This document shows, piece by piece, positions 35,627 through 47,644 of a stretch of 64,000 nucleotides of DNA; within the stretch, counting starts at the first letter, position 1, and each line of letters opens with the position of its first letter. A program made the position numbers and the translations under genes. The DNA comes from Orbilia blumenaviensis (taxonomy: Eukaryota > Ascomycota > Orbiliomycetes > Orbiliales > Orbiliaceae): positions 3,100,001-3,164,000 of the forward strand of contig JAVHNS010000002.1 in NCBI GenBank assembly GCA_036872755.1. Direction: 5' to 3'. The notes under the pieces are model-generated. The model was not told the DNA's origin. It saw nothing but the letters and a program-made list of their open reading frames with translations, and did not search any database.

Positions 35627-38308
35627 ACCATACTTATATAATCATGTGATATATGGATCTTTTTCACACAGCCTTTCCAAAGTACTACTCCCGGGTGGGG
35701 GGCGGAGTGAAGGGGAAAGGAGAAAGCGCAGGACTATTCTATTATATTATACCTGCTCGGTCGTATTTATGTGTCTAAGTGTGTGTGTGCATGTTTTATC
35801 ACTACCACACGGGCTATAACATAACTGTTTTTTGTTACACTACCTGCTGCGATAGAGTAGCAGCTTCTTTTTTTGTGTTTCTGGAGTCTTTTTTTTTTTT
35901 GCTCGAAAATATCCAGGAGCGGGGGATGAAGGAAATGTTTATATAACCATGACACAAAACGCCACACCATCCAAAACTTACTTATGTACATACATACATA
36001 CAACCCAGATCGAGACGAGAACGAAGACGGAGAAAAGAAAGAAAGAAAGCAAAAAGAAGAAGAAGGCTCGAGCGGTGGGAGACTACCTAGTTAGTAGATA
36101 GTTAAACTAGACGGACGAGGTTCAGCATATAATAAATAACTAGCATAACACGCCCAAATGACGGAATACACATAACATCATCCCAACCAACCAACCAACC
36201 CGCCAAACAAAAAATACACACGGCACGTTCAAAAGAAACTAGGATATTTTAAGAACCATGCAGGAAAAGGAGAAAACGCAATGAGGGGGGGGTGAGGTTT
36301 CCCTATTCCGTTCTTTTTTTTTGTTTGTGTTTGCGCATTATATATCTCTAATGCATGTAGATTTCACAAGTTGTTGACCCGTTAGCTCTCGCCTCGACGT
36401 TTCAGATCCCGTCCGGAAGATGCCTCAAGGGCAAAAAAAGGGGGGGAAGTGGAGAACGATACAAAGCGGAATTCATGAATCACGAATCATGGATTAGGTT
36501 ATAAAAAAAAGAAGTGGGTCTAATAGTATAGTTAGTTCGATTTTTTTTGTTTGCCGTTTCCTTCAAACAAAAAGCTAGTTACAACTAGCTACATGTAAAG
36601 GAACTAGGTAGCTATGTAAGGTCCTGCATCAACAGTTTCATGTTTTGAAGAACTCGACGGCTTTTGGGTATAGTAGCATAGATCCAGCTAGAGGCGTATA
36701 TTACCAATACCTATGCATACGTACATTCGTTACCCCTTTACAATTGACTACTCGCAAGATCACATATGGTATAGCAAGTATCTCTCTGCAGATAGCAAAG
36801 GCATATTCATAGATAGAAGATAGATAGATATATAAATATATAGGTAATATGATAAAAAACTCCAGGACAGCATATTCGCCATCCCATATAGTATTTGTAA
36901 ACCTATGTGATCATGTTCGAGGTAAGCCCATACATGTAGTGAAATACACAGACCGATTTCCCCCCCACAAGTAAAAGAATGTCAAGAATGGTAACTTTTC
37001 GTAGTTTTTGTCCCCTATCATACATGTAAAAAAACCATAAAAACAATAAAACAAGTGACCAAACCGAACCCCGCCTTCTGCTTCTACCGGTAGAAAAGCA
37101 AAAAGGACCGTGAAACTTGGATATACCCTGTCCCCGAGATCCCAAATAGAAACCTTTTCCACGTAGGAAAAAGAAGGTAGAAACAGTCAGTTGGTAGACA
37201 TATTCCTTCATCAACCCGTCCCCAAAGGTTTTTTTCCCTTACCCCCCCCCTCCTTCCGTTTAAAAGAGAAGAAAAAACCGATAACCAAAACCCTCCCGAA
37301 TGAAACCGTTAAAAAGTCAAAAGAAAAGTAAAAGAAAATGATCCCCAACCATTTTTCGATTCCTAGGAAATAAAAAATAGAGTATATGGGTCATGTGTGT
37401 GTCGTATAGTATTCATCCCCGCCTTTGATAACAGTAAAAAACAGAATGTCGTAACCTTGCAAATAAGAGCATAGTAGGTAAGAGAAACCCAAACCATAGC
37501 TCCTATAGTGGAAAAAGAGAGAAATAAAAACCAAAGTCAAAAAGTGTAAAAAGGGTGTTCGCTGCTAGTGAGTGAGTGTGATTTGTGAAGAGATAGTGAG
37601 TGTGAAGAGGGGGGTGTATTAGCATTAGCAAATAACTCCTCTGCTTGATGTGTCCTGATCTGAACATAAAAGTAGAAGTGAAGCCAAATGGTTGAAAAAG
37701 GACTCAGATCAGGAAGAATTGGGGGGGCCAAAATCAATTGTGCACAGAAACCAAAAAATTGATCGATCGAGACCGAGTCAGAACAGAAGATGCTTGCAAA
37801 GGAAACTCGTGTGGAATAAGCCGTAAAATTGTAGCCCACGTTGCAGAGATAAACCAGAATAAAAGCAAAATGGTATGCCGCCGTTGTAAGAACCAGAAAC
37901 AAAAAACAAAATAATGGAGATACCGGGGTATTTGAGAGAACCAGAGAGGAAAGGAAAAACATCAGAGAAAATAAGTAGCAAATGCTTAATGTCGCTCAAA
38001 ATGCAGGTCGCAAAAGGTCCGCAAATGTAAGTGTAAGTTGGTGTGGTAATATTCACAAGGGAATCGAAAGTCGAGTAGATGAAGAATCCAAGGGTGAGAG
38101 TGTGTTTGTGTCTGTAGCCTGAGACGATTTTACCAATGTAACACTGGTATAAATGACCGTCGGTGATGTTGTGTCACCTCCTTTCATTTTGACGCATCAA
38201 GACTAGACGCGGGACCTGACAGGAGAAAAGAGGTCGAGGCCAACATTTTTCTTTCGTTGGGTGGTATATATTGGTTTCATAGACGCTGAATGTTTTCGGA
38301 AATAATAT
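35627..38308. other. Long convergent intergenic region, no gene recognised
   Basis: 2.7 kb between the TIM8 stop and the stop of the next minus-strand gene. It is AT-rich with many short A and T runs and several CATA/TACA repeats. Open frames on the minus strand (for example 37537-37962) are hydrophobic but match nothing I recognise and lack clear splice partners; they may be 3' UTR or an unannotated RNA. Confidence 0.55.
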
Positions 38309-40872
38309 TTAAATTTTGCGTCCCTTAAGACCAACAACGAGAAGGGCAATGATAGCTCCCAAGATGAGGATGCCGAAGACGCTCATAACCCTGTTGACGT
38401 TTCTCCACCATCTCGCGTTGTCCCATCTTCGTCCTTCCTCGTAGGTAGTGAAGCTTGGTAGAGATTCGGTGTCGACGCTGTCTTCGTAATGTGTGATGCT
38501 TGGGCCGCGGACGTGAGAAGATCGGCTCGGTGGGATCACGGCACCTTGAACTACCCGTCGGATCTCTTGTCTCTCCCGTCTTTCTCGTCGCTTTTGTTCT
38601 GGCAAAGGGTGGAAAGCACCAATGAACCAAGCTGAAACAACCGTCAGTAAGAGGATTAATCACAACGTAACGCAACAACCAGCACCGATTTGGACATACC
38701 GATTGGGAAGACAAATCCAACACATGCCAACACAAGATGAATGTTGAATCGCTCTGATCGATTGGTAGGATAAGTCTCAAGATGAGGTTGATGGAATTGA
38801 TCTTGAAGATCTCGGCCTTCAGGGTTTATGGTACCCATCCATAAAGATCCAGCGTTGGAAGCGTGAGTGGCAACGTGTTGAAGACGGGCAGGGCGGGGTC
38901 GCTGAAGAACAGGAGTGATGGCGAGGTCGTCATCATCAACGGACTCCTCTCGATGGTGAGGTAGAGGTGTTCCACGACCGTAATATACTCTGTCAATCGT
39001 TTCATATTAGCATTTTAATTTTTATTTTTTTTTTCCGTTGCAGGACCCCCTGCAACCGTTTTTGAAGGGGGTTGTCTCACCTCGCCCATTCGGGAACAGC
39101 CTGCGGGTTATAAAAGGAAGCCTTGCTGGATTGCCGTTTTAGTTCAGACCGAGAGTCGGCAGGAGAAAAGACAGTTGCCCTCTGGCTCTGGAGGCCTTCC
39201 GTCTGCAAAATTTGCGGGCTAAAGCCCCTGGTGTTCTTGACATTTACGGCAGGTCCAGAAGTACTGTAGCTGTTCCCGGCTTCGGAAAGGGAAGTAGTGC
39301 TCGAACTGTACCCCCAAACGAGTCGGCTTAGTGGGTTTGAAGCCTTTCTGCCGTTGCTGGAGTGGATCGCGCGTGAGACTTCACCATCTTGTGCCACCTG
39401 CATTCGGGCACGCTTTGGTTTATTGATTTTTAGTGGAGCAGGTGCGGTCGTCTCTGTCTCAAGAATCCAGGAAAGTGCGGGTTGGATTTCAGGAAACTGC
39501 TCTGCGTCTATCGGTGGGGTGACATCAGGGCTTGCGGCTTCAATCTCTGGCGAAGTCTTTCCCTTTTTGAGGATAGGTCTGAGTAATTTCGGTAGACTGA
39601 CAGGTGAGGGAAGTGGTTCGGATACTTCCTGGAAGACTGGCCCGCCGGAACGTTGTGGTGGGGTGGGAAGCGGACGGGTAGGTGGAAGCCCAATAGCACT
39701 CACGCTTGAGATATACGAATTTGTCGAGTGCTTGCTCGATACCCTTGTTACCTGTGTGAATGAACCACGGCGCAGCCTTTGAAATTCGTTGGAACGGGAT
39801 CGCGGTCGGGAACCTGCCGAGTTTGTAGTAGATGACCTGCTGCGTGTACCTGAGCTAACAGATCTGGGGTTAGATCTCGACCTCGAGCGACCGGACACTG
39901 GAGTTCCTGCAAGTGGGCTGTGAGGAACCAAGCGAATTGTTGACCTTAAACCACGCGGAGTCTCTGGGATTGGCGGGGGTGGCGGAAAATTTTGGACAAT
40001 AAAATTAGTTATTTCAAAAGATGTTTTTGGTTCTGTAGAAAGTGTCGATCTCGAAGTTTGCGCTTTAATTTGTTTTATGGTGGAACCGGCAGTATAATCT
40101 GGTGAAGGAGTGTGTTCTGAAGTTGGCAAGGCGAAAAAAGATGAAAGATCGTGGTCAGCAGATTCGCTGTTATTAGATGAAAGAGTGGACGCCGATGGCT
40201 TGGAAGTGACTTTGGCGGCAGTCGCAGTCGAGTTGCTCCTGCGAACGAATCTGATTGTGGAAGTATCCTGTGGAGGGCCACTATTTTATTTAAATGTCAG
40301 CGCCTATACTCCACCAGCCCAGCTATTTTAAGAACTCGATTAAAGAAAAATCGCGGGAAGGTCATCGATTATTCTTTTTTCCCTCACCCATATGACGAAG
40401 GTGGAGCGGGGGCATAACTAAGCAGGGCTTAGAATTTCAAAAAGATTGCGCCCGTCGACAAGATGTAAGAGAGTAAAACGGATACTTACGTATAAGGTGG
40501 AGGACCCGACGGGACCCTGATATCTGAGCCCTTAACATTATCGGTTCGACTCGTGCTCCCCACAACATGGATCGTTAATTTGCTGCCTCGCTTCTCAGGC
40601 GACGAACTGCGATCCGTCTTTGAGGTTCGTTTACTTGTGACACTTGTGCCCCTCGACGGCACACCTTCGTTTTCATCATTGTATCTTGTGTGAAGATTCA
40701 GTCCAGTCTCCAGGGATCCTGTGCGTGAGTGTTGCGACCTTTTGGCTGGCAAATTGTGGAACAGGGTCTGGGATGACGCTAGCGAACTTGAAACATCCTC
40801 TGTTTGCTTGACCCCAGCATTTATCTGTGAGTTCGACCTCTGGTGAAGAGCACGCCGTCTCTCGGTCGCCAT
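38309..40872 (-). CDS. Conserved-looking Ser/Pro/Arg-rich protein with two C-terminal membrane helices
   Basis: Minus-strand exons 40872-40490, 40280-39081, 38989-38700 and 38631-38309 give about 731 aa. I do not recognise a named family. The first 560 residues are low-complexity and polar, rich in Ser, Thr, Pro and Arg, with polyproline segments (FPPPPPIPETPRGL) and RSRS runs; many SP/TP sites suggest phosphorylation. After VYYGRGTPLPHHREESVDDD the C-terminus becomes structured. A first hydrophobic helix spans FNIHLVLACVGFVFPIGAWF (interrupted by an intron), followed by IGAFHPLPEQKRR, an Arg-rich linker, and a second helix, VMSVFGILILGAIIALLVVG, just before the basic end LKGRKI. The layout is a large cytosolic tail with a C-terminal hairpin anchor. 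All introns have GTATGT, GTGAGA or GTAAGT donors. Confidence 0.75.
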
Positions 40873-43715
40873 TGTCGGTATCTGGGTCGAATTGCCTCAA
40901 GTAGATTGTTCCAATAAAAAATAAAAAATAGATATTAAGATATTGCTGTTTGTCGGTGGGACCAAGGGTCTTAGAGAGGATCGGACAATATAAATTCGAG
41001 ATCTAATTCTCCAAAGCTTCCTTTTTTTTTTTGCCTTTGTGTTTGTTCCGAATGGGGTATCCACCAAACAAATGCAATGCCGTTTTGTGTAGAATTTTTG
41101 TTTTAATGAGTATAAAATATCGTCGTCATATAATATCAGGGCATGAGAATTGCGTTAGATTTGCTGGAATGAACAGTAGAATGCTGCGGGTAACGAAGTG
41201 AGCAATTGGCGAATCGATAAAAATAACAAAAAGTCAAAAACGAAGATGATAAAGAGTGGCTGGCAGTATATACGCCGTCGTGAAAATAAAAAAAGAGCGT
41301 GGAGGTCGTAACGACACTAAAAAAGAGTGACGGTGTCGAGGTAAAGAGCGACTTTGGCAGATTTTTCTCTGTCTATAACTAAAAATTCATGGTGATGGCG
41401 GCTGTTGAGGTGCTTCTACCAGCTGATTCGTGGCCCCTCGTCCTGGAAGCTCCTCCTCAAACCACACCTTCCGACAAACGCTGGGGTTTCCGAAGACAGT
41501 AAGTTAGAACTGCCCGAAACACCACAATCTACCAAAAGAATGTAATTCCGTCTTCAACGATTGTCGATGACGAAGGAAGCAGGAAATAAGATGTCTGATT
41601 GAGAGACAGATGGGAAGCGGAGGGGAAACGTGACAGAAGGAATGAGAAGGCCGTTGGGAGCCCATGTGGTTTTGATGTCTGTCCCCTATGCTGTTCTCGT
41701 CCAGCCCGCTTTTTTTCGCCGCCGCTTCGAAGGATGGAAATTATGTGAAGGGGGAGCATAGGGCCGGTCACGTTTTTCCGAGTGTGGTACTTTTTCAGAC
41801 ACCGGACCACCACAGTCAACTTTTTTTCACCGTGGGGTTTACCATTTTCGCACACAGCCCCCAGCGGCCAAACAACACTAGGCCGTTCTCATTGGCTGTT
41901 GATCCAGCTGAACTCCCATCGATTGGATCGCTAGGGTATTCGTGAGCTTGACGTATTACCCCCCCTTCCATAGTAAGAAGCAGGAATTAGGAGTTCCTCG
42001 TCCCATTCGCTGGACTTGATTCACCATCCCGTAACAAGCAGCTCTCGGTGAAGCTTGACGAGAGGGAGAAAAAAAAAACTGCTCAGAAATGGGTTCAGGA
42101 GCATGACGGTGTTGTTGTCACCTGCAGGAGGCTATCACGTTGTAGCAGAAGGCCAGCCTGGGGGACGGGTTTATGCAAGGTACCGGAACCTGCTCGATGG
42201 AGACGTGAACCCTGCGAGAAGGGCATGGCGGTGCCTGTGCGACTGGCAAAACGACATGGTCATTTCCCTGCCGTCTTACCCTTACGCCGTGAAGGTGGAG
42301 CTTTCTGTGGATGTTTTCTTCGCTTTCTTGCATACGGCTTCCGTTGAGGATGACAGGACGAACGACTGTCCACGGACCAGGCACCGGGGTTCCCTAACCT
42401 TTGGGCTTTGTTGACGCCCAATCAGCCTGTAGGTCCGGCTATGCGGTAAATAGGAGAAGACGAGCTCGATGGAAGCCGAACGCGAAGAGGTGTTTGAGGA
42501 GATGCGGCCTTGTCACCGGCCACCCACGATTGACCAATCAGCGTTGGCGCCTGTGTCTCCTTAAACGACCGGCGGCATGGGTTTGTTCTCCACCGTGGCT
42601 GTTGCCGGTCCATTGCTGGCCTGATATGGGTTCCGAAGACCTTCGAGGGTTTATATCTAGCCAGAGCTGCCTGCTGCACGTTGTCGTGGCAAGCAGTAGT
42701 TCGTTCGCCGAATTCATGGGAATGAAGATAAGAGGTTGGGTTAAGCTCCGAAGTCGAGAACCTGCTTAGGCGCTGAGCGTCGACATGGCGTTGGGTTGTG
42801 CTGAGCAACAGCAGCCCCACGAGATATCGATCCTCGAATAGCTGGACTGAACTAGAACTAACTGTAGAACCAGACTTGATCTTGACGCCCATTGAATTCA
42901 ATTGACTAGCCACTTTCGAATTCCTAGTTACATACTCAGATAGTGTCGAGGAGGCTACCCTGACATTCCGAGTAGTATGCTATGTGCATGTGCAGGTGCA
43001 ACTCGACCGGTACCGCTGCAGATGTCGTTTTTTGTCGTTTTTGTTTTTGTTCTATTGATAGATCCTTCCCTCTATTCCGATCCTGCTTGACCGTTATCCA
43101 TCTTGAGCAAGTGATCCTAAATAGCAAGCTCCTCCTCTCTCTTTTTTCTTATTTTCTATTTTTCTATTTTCTTCCTATTTTTGTTTTAGCAGTAGCAGTG
43201 TCAGGATTTGTCCATGTGAATGCTGCATATAGTGTAACTACCACCGAAGGAGTACAGTACGGAGTGGCTAGTGTGTATGTGGATATGGATGGATATGTAT
43301 CCTGCAAGTCCAATCAAACCTTATCCAGTATCTAACTACCCCCTTGATCGATTGATCGATTCTTGTGCAGGTTTATTCATTTCCCAGCAGCGCCCTCACT
43401 TGAGCACGCGTCTGTTGCTATCCCTCTATCACTTATCACATCGTCACCTATCGGATACTTCTTGATATCCTGCCATCTAGATTACGCCCATTCACGGAAA
43501 CTAATTATAATGAATTTCGTACCTGCATAACACCCCATCCCGTATAACAAAGGCCGGGGCTTGCATATAAAAAAGTAACAACAGGTGGTTACTTATATTT
43601 CATTATAACAAGGGAAGGAAAGAAAAAAAAAATTATACGAAAAAGGGAAATCCCATCCTCTCCTCCACGCTAGCTCAATACCAGACTAAATGATCCTCCT
43701 GTTTGATCGTTTCGA
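40873..43715. other. Intergenic region with a GC-richer block (about 42050-42950)
   Basis: 2.8 kb. The middle part is visibly richer in G and C than its surroundings and has overlapping open frames on both strands, none recognised. Flanks are AT-rich. No tRNA or repeat family recognised. Confidence 0.5.
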
Positions 43716-44759
43716 TCACAGGTCAGCGCTGGCGGCAGAGGCGGCGCTAGCCTTGGCCTTCGAACCCCTTGGCTTCGACTCCTTTGTTGGCTTAACTGGC
43801 TTCCTGTAGGACCTGATCAAGGCCGATGCACGGGCAATGGCATCCTCGCGCAGATCAGCACGGTATCCCTTCTTGGTGGTGGAGTTGGCAATTTGGTGGT
43901 AAGCCCTGCGTGTCGCAAGTTAGCATGCTTCTTCTGTCCCCTCCTTCCCCACCTCCGCCTCAATCATATGTGTTGCTTATATTATATAGTATATAAGCGC
44001 TCTCTTTTTCTTGATTGATGCTTTTCGATTGATTGTGAGGTATATCAATGGCTGGGAGACGTACTTTCGCGAGGTCTTCGATGGCTTGTAGGACTGGGTG
44101 ATGGTAGAACCAGTGCTCTTCTTGGTCAGGAGCGAGATTCCTCCCTTGCCAGATGGAACGATTCCGATAGCCTGTCAATCAACCACCGCCCCAAAAAGAA
44201 GTTTGGCCTTAAGTTAACACCTATATATTTCTTAAAATTTACTTCAACCGGATCTGTCGAAAAATTCCATATTCCTCCAGATTGGTGTAGTGGATCCAAC
44301 GAACCTTGCTGTTGACAGTTCCAGAGTGCTGTATATCAAAAATAAAATCATCACCAAAAAATATGTTAGCGTTCCGTTCCACCTGTCAAGATATCATTCC
44401 GCAGAAATTCCGTAGAAACCAAAAAAAAAAAAAAAAAAAAACTAATTCCTGTTGATATCTCCGGAAACGAGGCTTTTCGTATAAAAGGAATCCAACCTTT
44501 CTCGAGTGAACGTTCCTCAAGTTCAGGGGATCACGGCTCAGCTTAACTCCACCGCCGGTCTTCCTCTTGACGAGGAAGCTGGAATTGGAGCGGGTGAGTT
44601 CCCACAAAAGATCACTATAACACCCAGAACAATGTATCCCATCAGCATATTTCCGCTTCCCTGAGCCCCAATTTCCTCTCCAGAATTTCCAATCGGGAGT
44701 AACGTCGTAAGCAACGGTATCGAGGTCAAAAAAACGTACGAGGAAACAGTGGCAGACAT
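43716..44759 (-). CDS. RPL28: 60S ribosomal protein L28e
   Basis: Minus-strand exons 44759-44740, 44614-44497, 44328-44305, 44171-44065 and 43905-43716 give 152 aa. The protein reads MSATVSSDLLWELTRSNSSF, then LVKRKTGGGVKLSRDPLNLR and NVHSRK, HSGTVNSK, then AIGIVPSGKGGISLLTKK, and a basic C-terminus. This is the L28e family (Pfam Ribosomal_L28e), a component of the large cytosolic subunit. L28e is missing from Saccharomyces but present in filamentous fungi, fission yeast and animals. Exon 3 is only 24 nt (eight codons). The donors of introns 2 and 3 are unusual (GTTGGA and GTTCGT). The Ala/Lys-rich C-terminal extension (SKAKASAASAASADL) is longer than in animals. Intron 2 contains a 20-nt poly-A run on the plus strand (44421-44440). 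Confidence 0.95.
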
Positions 44760-47126
44760 TATGGCGGTAGTTGGGCGAGAATTTGACGTTTTCTTCGGTC
44801 GTTTCTATCGTGATTATATGGATCTGAGTGTTGAGGACGAATATTGAAATCTCTTGATGGATTTTTGTCTGGTTTGATTTGTGTGGGCTTTGGAGGGCAA
44901 GAGCCTGTTTGCCCAAAAGGGAATTTATTGGCATGGCAAACGTTTAGTTTCTCGACGTTAGATCAACACGTTCCCCAAAATGCAACACTCGACAACACCA
45001 TCAGCGATACATTTATGGAGACTACAACATCGATATCCCCTGTTCCACAGTACGTATCAGTTGCAGCCAGGTCTGAAAATAGCATATATATGCTCGTTGC
45101 AATGCATGATAAGGAAGCCATACAGTCTCTTTTAAATCAAATAACATACCTCCTAAGCTTCTTCGCTAACAATTCGATGATAGTATCGACATATCGCTGT
45201 TACCAGCACATTGTTATCAAATTAAACCCCCCCAAGCTAGCTTGCGTTTCCAAAAACCCCAATCGGCTTTATCATACCCGCTATTCCAAGCCCTTCTTTA
45301 TATCGTATCATTAGTGCTATGCATTTTTTATTATGCCCTATCAAGCTCATATATAAATTAATAGACATCAAAATATAGCATAGCTAGATGCGAAAACGCA
45401 AATACAAGCTTTTGTCACTTTCTAAACCATCCCAACGAGATATAAACTCCAGCCTCGTCAGGGCCTTCACTCCCAAATAATTCTGGCATCTGCAAACGTC
45501 ATGCCACAAGATTTCATTTAAATAAAACATCACAGAGATTTTTATTAGAGCTTGTATATTCCAAAAAACACAATGAAGAAGAAGAATCCCAAACCCCAAT
45601 TCAAAGGCTTATTTCGACGCCAGGGCTTACGTTCAGCTGGAATTTCAGCTATTGACTAATAGCACATATCCGAGTTGCGGCGAGGGATAAAAGCTCGAGA
45701 GGGTCCAGAGGGGAAGAGAAAATGTCCAAGTACCTTGATGTACAGGTGGGGAAGCGGGGAAGGCGAAGCGAATGTCGCGATAATATTATATGAGATAATG
45801 TTGTCATGCCGTCGGGTCTAAGGCTGGCTGCTTAGTACCCGATACCAACCGGCGTCGTTTCAATTATATATCGATATGTATATACTACCTCAAGGGGGTC
45901 ACAGTCCGCCCTATTCGATTTATAAGTCTAAGGTGTCGACCGGTACCGACGCATGGATCGAGCAATAGTCTCCAAATCCGGCGAACATGTAAGTGCTATC
46001 ATTTAGCCATATACATAAGTACATAAGCCTCGATAGCGCCTAAATATACCTCCCAATACTAAACTAACCGACTACTATCTGTGCTTTTATATCATTTATG
46101 TAACTATGCATTAACATGAGGCCTCATGAGCATAGCATCAAACCCCTCCTCCTCCCATCGTCTCTTACCGCACTCTCTAATAAAAGTAAGGAAAAGGAAA
46201 GAATCAAAGTACATCACAAACTCATCATATTCTACATCTCTAATATCAGTATTTTATTAGTATCCCTTAGTGTATTTCAAACAATACTGCCGTATAAAGC
46301 GAGGGAGACGAGGAGTATTTGGTTGAACGTAACCGTAGCAGCGCGGTTTAGACAGGTGTTTGTAGCTGTGGCGATTGCGGTTTTGCCGGCTTTTGAGGTT
46401 GTAATTTACGAAGGAAGGAGAAGGGGGATTGCAGGACACAGAAGGGTAGGGCTCATGGGGGGAGAGGAGGGACAGGTTTAAAGGGAAGGATGTGGGGGTA
46501 GTGGCGATACGACGTTACTTTTAACAACATGGGCGCCCAACGAGGAAAACGGCTGACAGTCAGATACAGACATCAGAAGGTAAAGACACCATAGACCCAG
46601 CCGACGACAATAACAACAAGAACAACGACACACAAACTCCAAGAGTAGAAGCACCAACTATCGCAAGAAGACTATCCTCACCAAGCCAACGGGACCAGAA
46701 GGACCCACAAACAGTATTTCTAACCATAACCCCCCCATAGCACTCTTCCCAGAGCCATATTATACATATATACGTTAACAATTCGAGCTATACTAGCTCC
46801 TACGAGGCTAACTAGCTCCCACGCACGAACACTATCGACGGAGGTAGCCAACAGTCCTCCTCTTCGGGTTAAGTTACACCACGTCAGACCGGATATAGAC
46901 GGGGGTAAACGTCCCCGGTGATACGAAAACGTTGAACCTTAATTATCTTGTATATTTGACTTTTTTTTAAAAAAAACGGGAAGGCACATGGCGTTATTAA
47001 GTGTGACGTGACGATGTATACATACCAATTGATCAAAATGTTAGAACTTAAGCTTCTGAAATCCTATAGCTCCTGTTACACACACAGAAATATAAATAGA
47101 CACCAAACGCTCTGCTTCTAACTCTT
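44760..47126. other. Intergenic, no gene recognised
   Basis: 2.4 kb of mostly AT-rich DNA. One stretch (about 46500-46740) reads as a hydrophilic Asn/Asp/Pro-rich peptide without a start and may be a decayed coding fragment. Nothing else is supported. Confidence 0.5.
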
Positions 47127-47131
47127 AGAGT
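47127..47131. repeat. Left target-site duplication AGAGT
   Basis: AGAGT directly precedes the TG at 47132 and is repeated at 47630-47634 directly after the right terminal CA, as expected of a 5-bp retroelement target duplication. Confidence 0.6.
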
Positions 47132-47629
47132 TGACAGATCATATGTAGATCTGTGTGTGTGTGTTGATTATGAGACCATTAGCGAGAGCAGAGCTAGATA
47201 GATACTTTCCTCCGGAGGAAAATGTACTTAGGAGAATCAATCATTCTACATCACACCAAAGGGGTTCTATCAGGTTATGAGCCCGGGACCGAAACGATTG
47301 CTTCTTTGTTTTGTTGTTTTGAAGTTTACTCTAATTCTATAATGTCACGAAGAAACAGAGCTGCAGCAATAGCTGGACCCCCAGCTAACGTGCTACTACC
47401 GGGGCCAATAAACACCATGCCGGATCCTACGAGCCATATAATTGGCCCATCTGAGGTGAAGGGCATAACAAAATTAAATACCTCAGACGATTACAGACTC
47501 TGGTCGGTACAGATGAGAGGAGTCATACGAATTGCAGACCTTTGGTCTATAGTCACTGGTCCAGACGACATAACTCAAGGAAACATAGGAGAATCAATCA
47601 TTCTACATCACACCAAAGGGGTTCTATCA
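47132..47629 (+). mobile_element. Decayed miniature Ty1/copia-type LTR retroelement
   Basis: A left terminal repeat ends at 47272 (...TTCTATCA). Its last 44 bp (47229-47272) are repeated perfectly at 47586-47629, again ending in CA. Directly after the left repeat, 47273-47284 reads GGTTATGAGCCC, complementary to the anticodon region of initiator tRNA-Met, the half-tRNA primer type typical of copia. An open frame from about 47342 encodes a Gag-like N-terminus with TKLNTSDDYRLWSVQMRGVI and ADLWSIVTGPDD, matching the Gag start of copia elements. No protease, integrase or reverse transcriptase remains. The left end is placed at TG 47132 because of the AGAGT duplication; an alternative is TGTTACACAC at 47074, which would put TATAAATAG (47091-47099) inside the LTR. 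The right repeat is truncated. Confidence 0.72.
47273..47284 (+). other. Primer-binding site, half-tRNA-iMet type
   Basis: GGTTATGAGCCC immediately after the terminal CA of the left LTR. It is the exact complement of GGGCTCATAACC in the anticodon stem-loop of initiator tRNA-Met. Confidence 0.75.
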
Positions 47630-47644
47630 AGAGTAGGTATATAA
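47342..47644 (+). pseudogene. Truncated copia-type Gag fragment
   Basis: ATG 47342 opens about 100 codons. MSRRNRAAAIAGPPANVLLP and a Pro-rich spacer lead to the conserved block L-N-x-S-D-D-Y-R-L-W-S-V-Q-M-R-G-V-I and W-S-I-V-T-G, the usual N-terminal signature of copia Gag (the segment before the zinc knuckle). The frame then runs straight into the copy of the LTR end (from 47586) and stops at 47642-47644, so Gag is cut off by a deletion that removed the rest of the internal region. Confidence 0.65.
47630..47634. repeat. Right target-site duplication AGAGT
   Basis: Matches the left copy at 47127-47131. Confidence 0.6.

Noticed and set aside
37537..38056. Hydrophobic minus-strand frames resembling membrane proteins
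   Set aside because: AT-rich codon content, no conserved motif and no supported splice structure; position fits 3' flanking DNA of the two convergent genes.
39297..39782. Plus-strand frame of 161 codons opposite the Ser-rich membrane protein
   Set aside because: Antisense shadow of the minus-strand exon 39081-40280.
46520..46740. Possible gypsy-type primer site (ACATGGGCGCCCAACG) followed by a hydrophilic Gag-like frame
   Set aside because: No flanking terminal repeats found, no recognisable Gag motif, and the primer match is to a pattern I cannot confirm against a specific tRNA.
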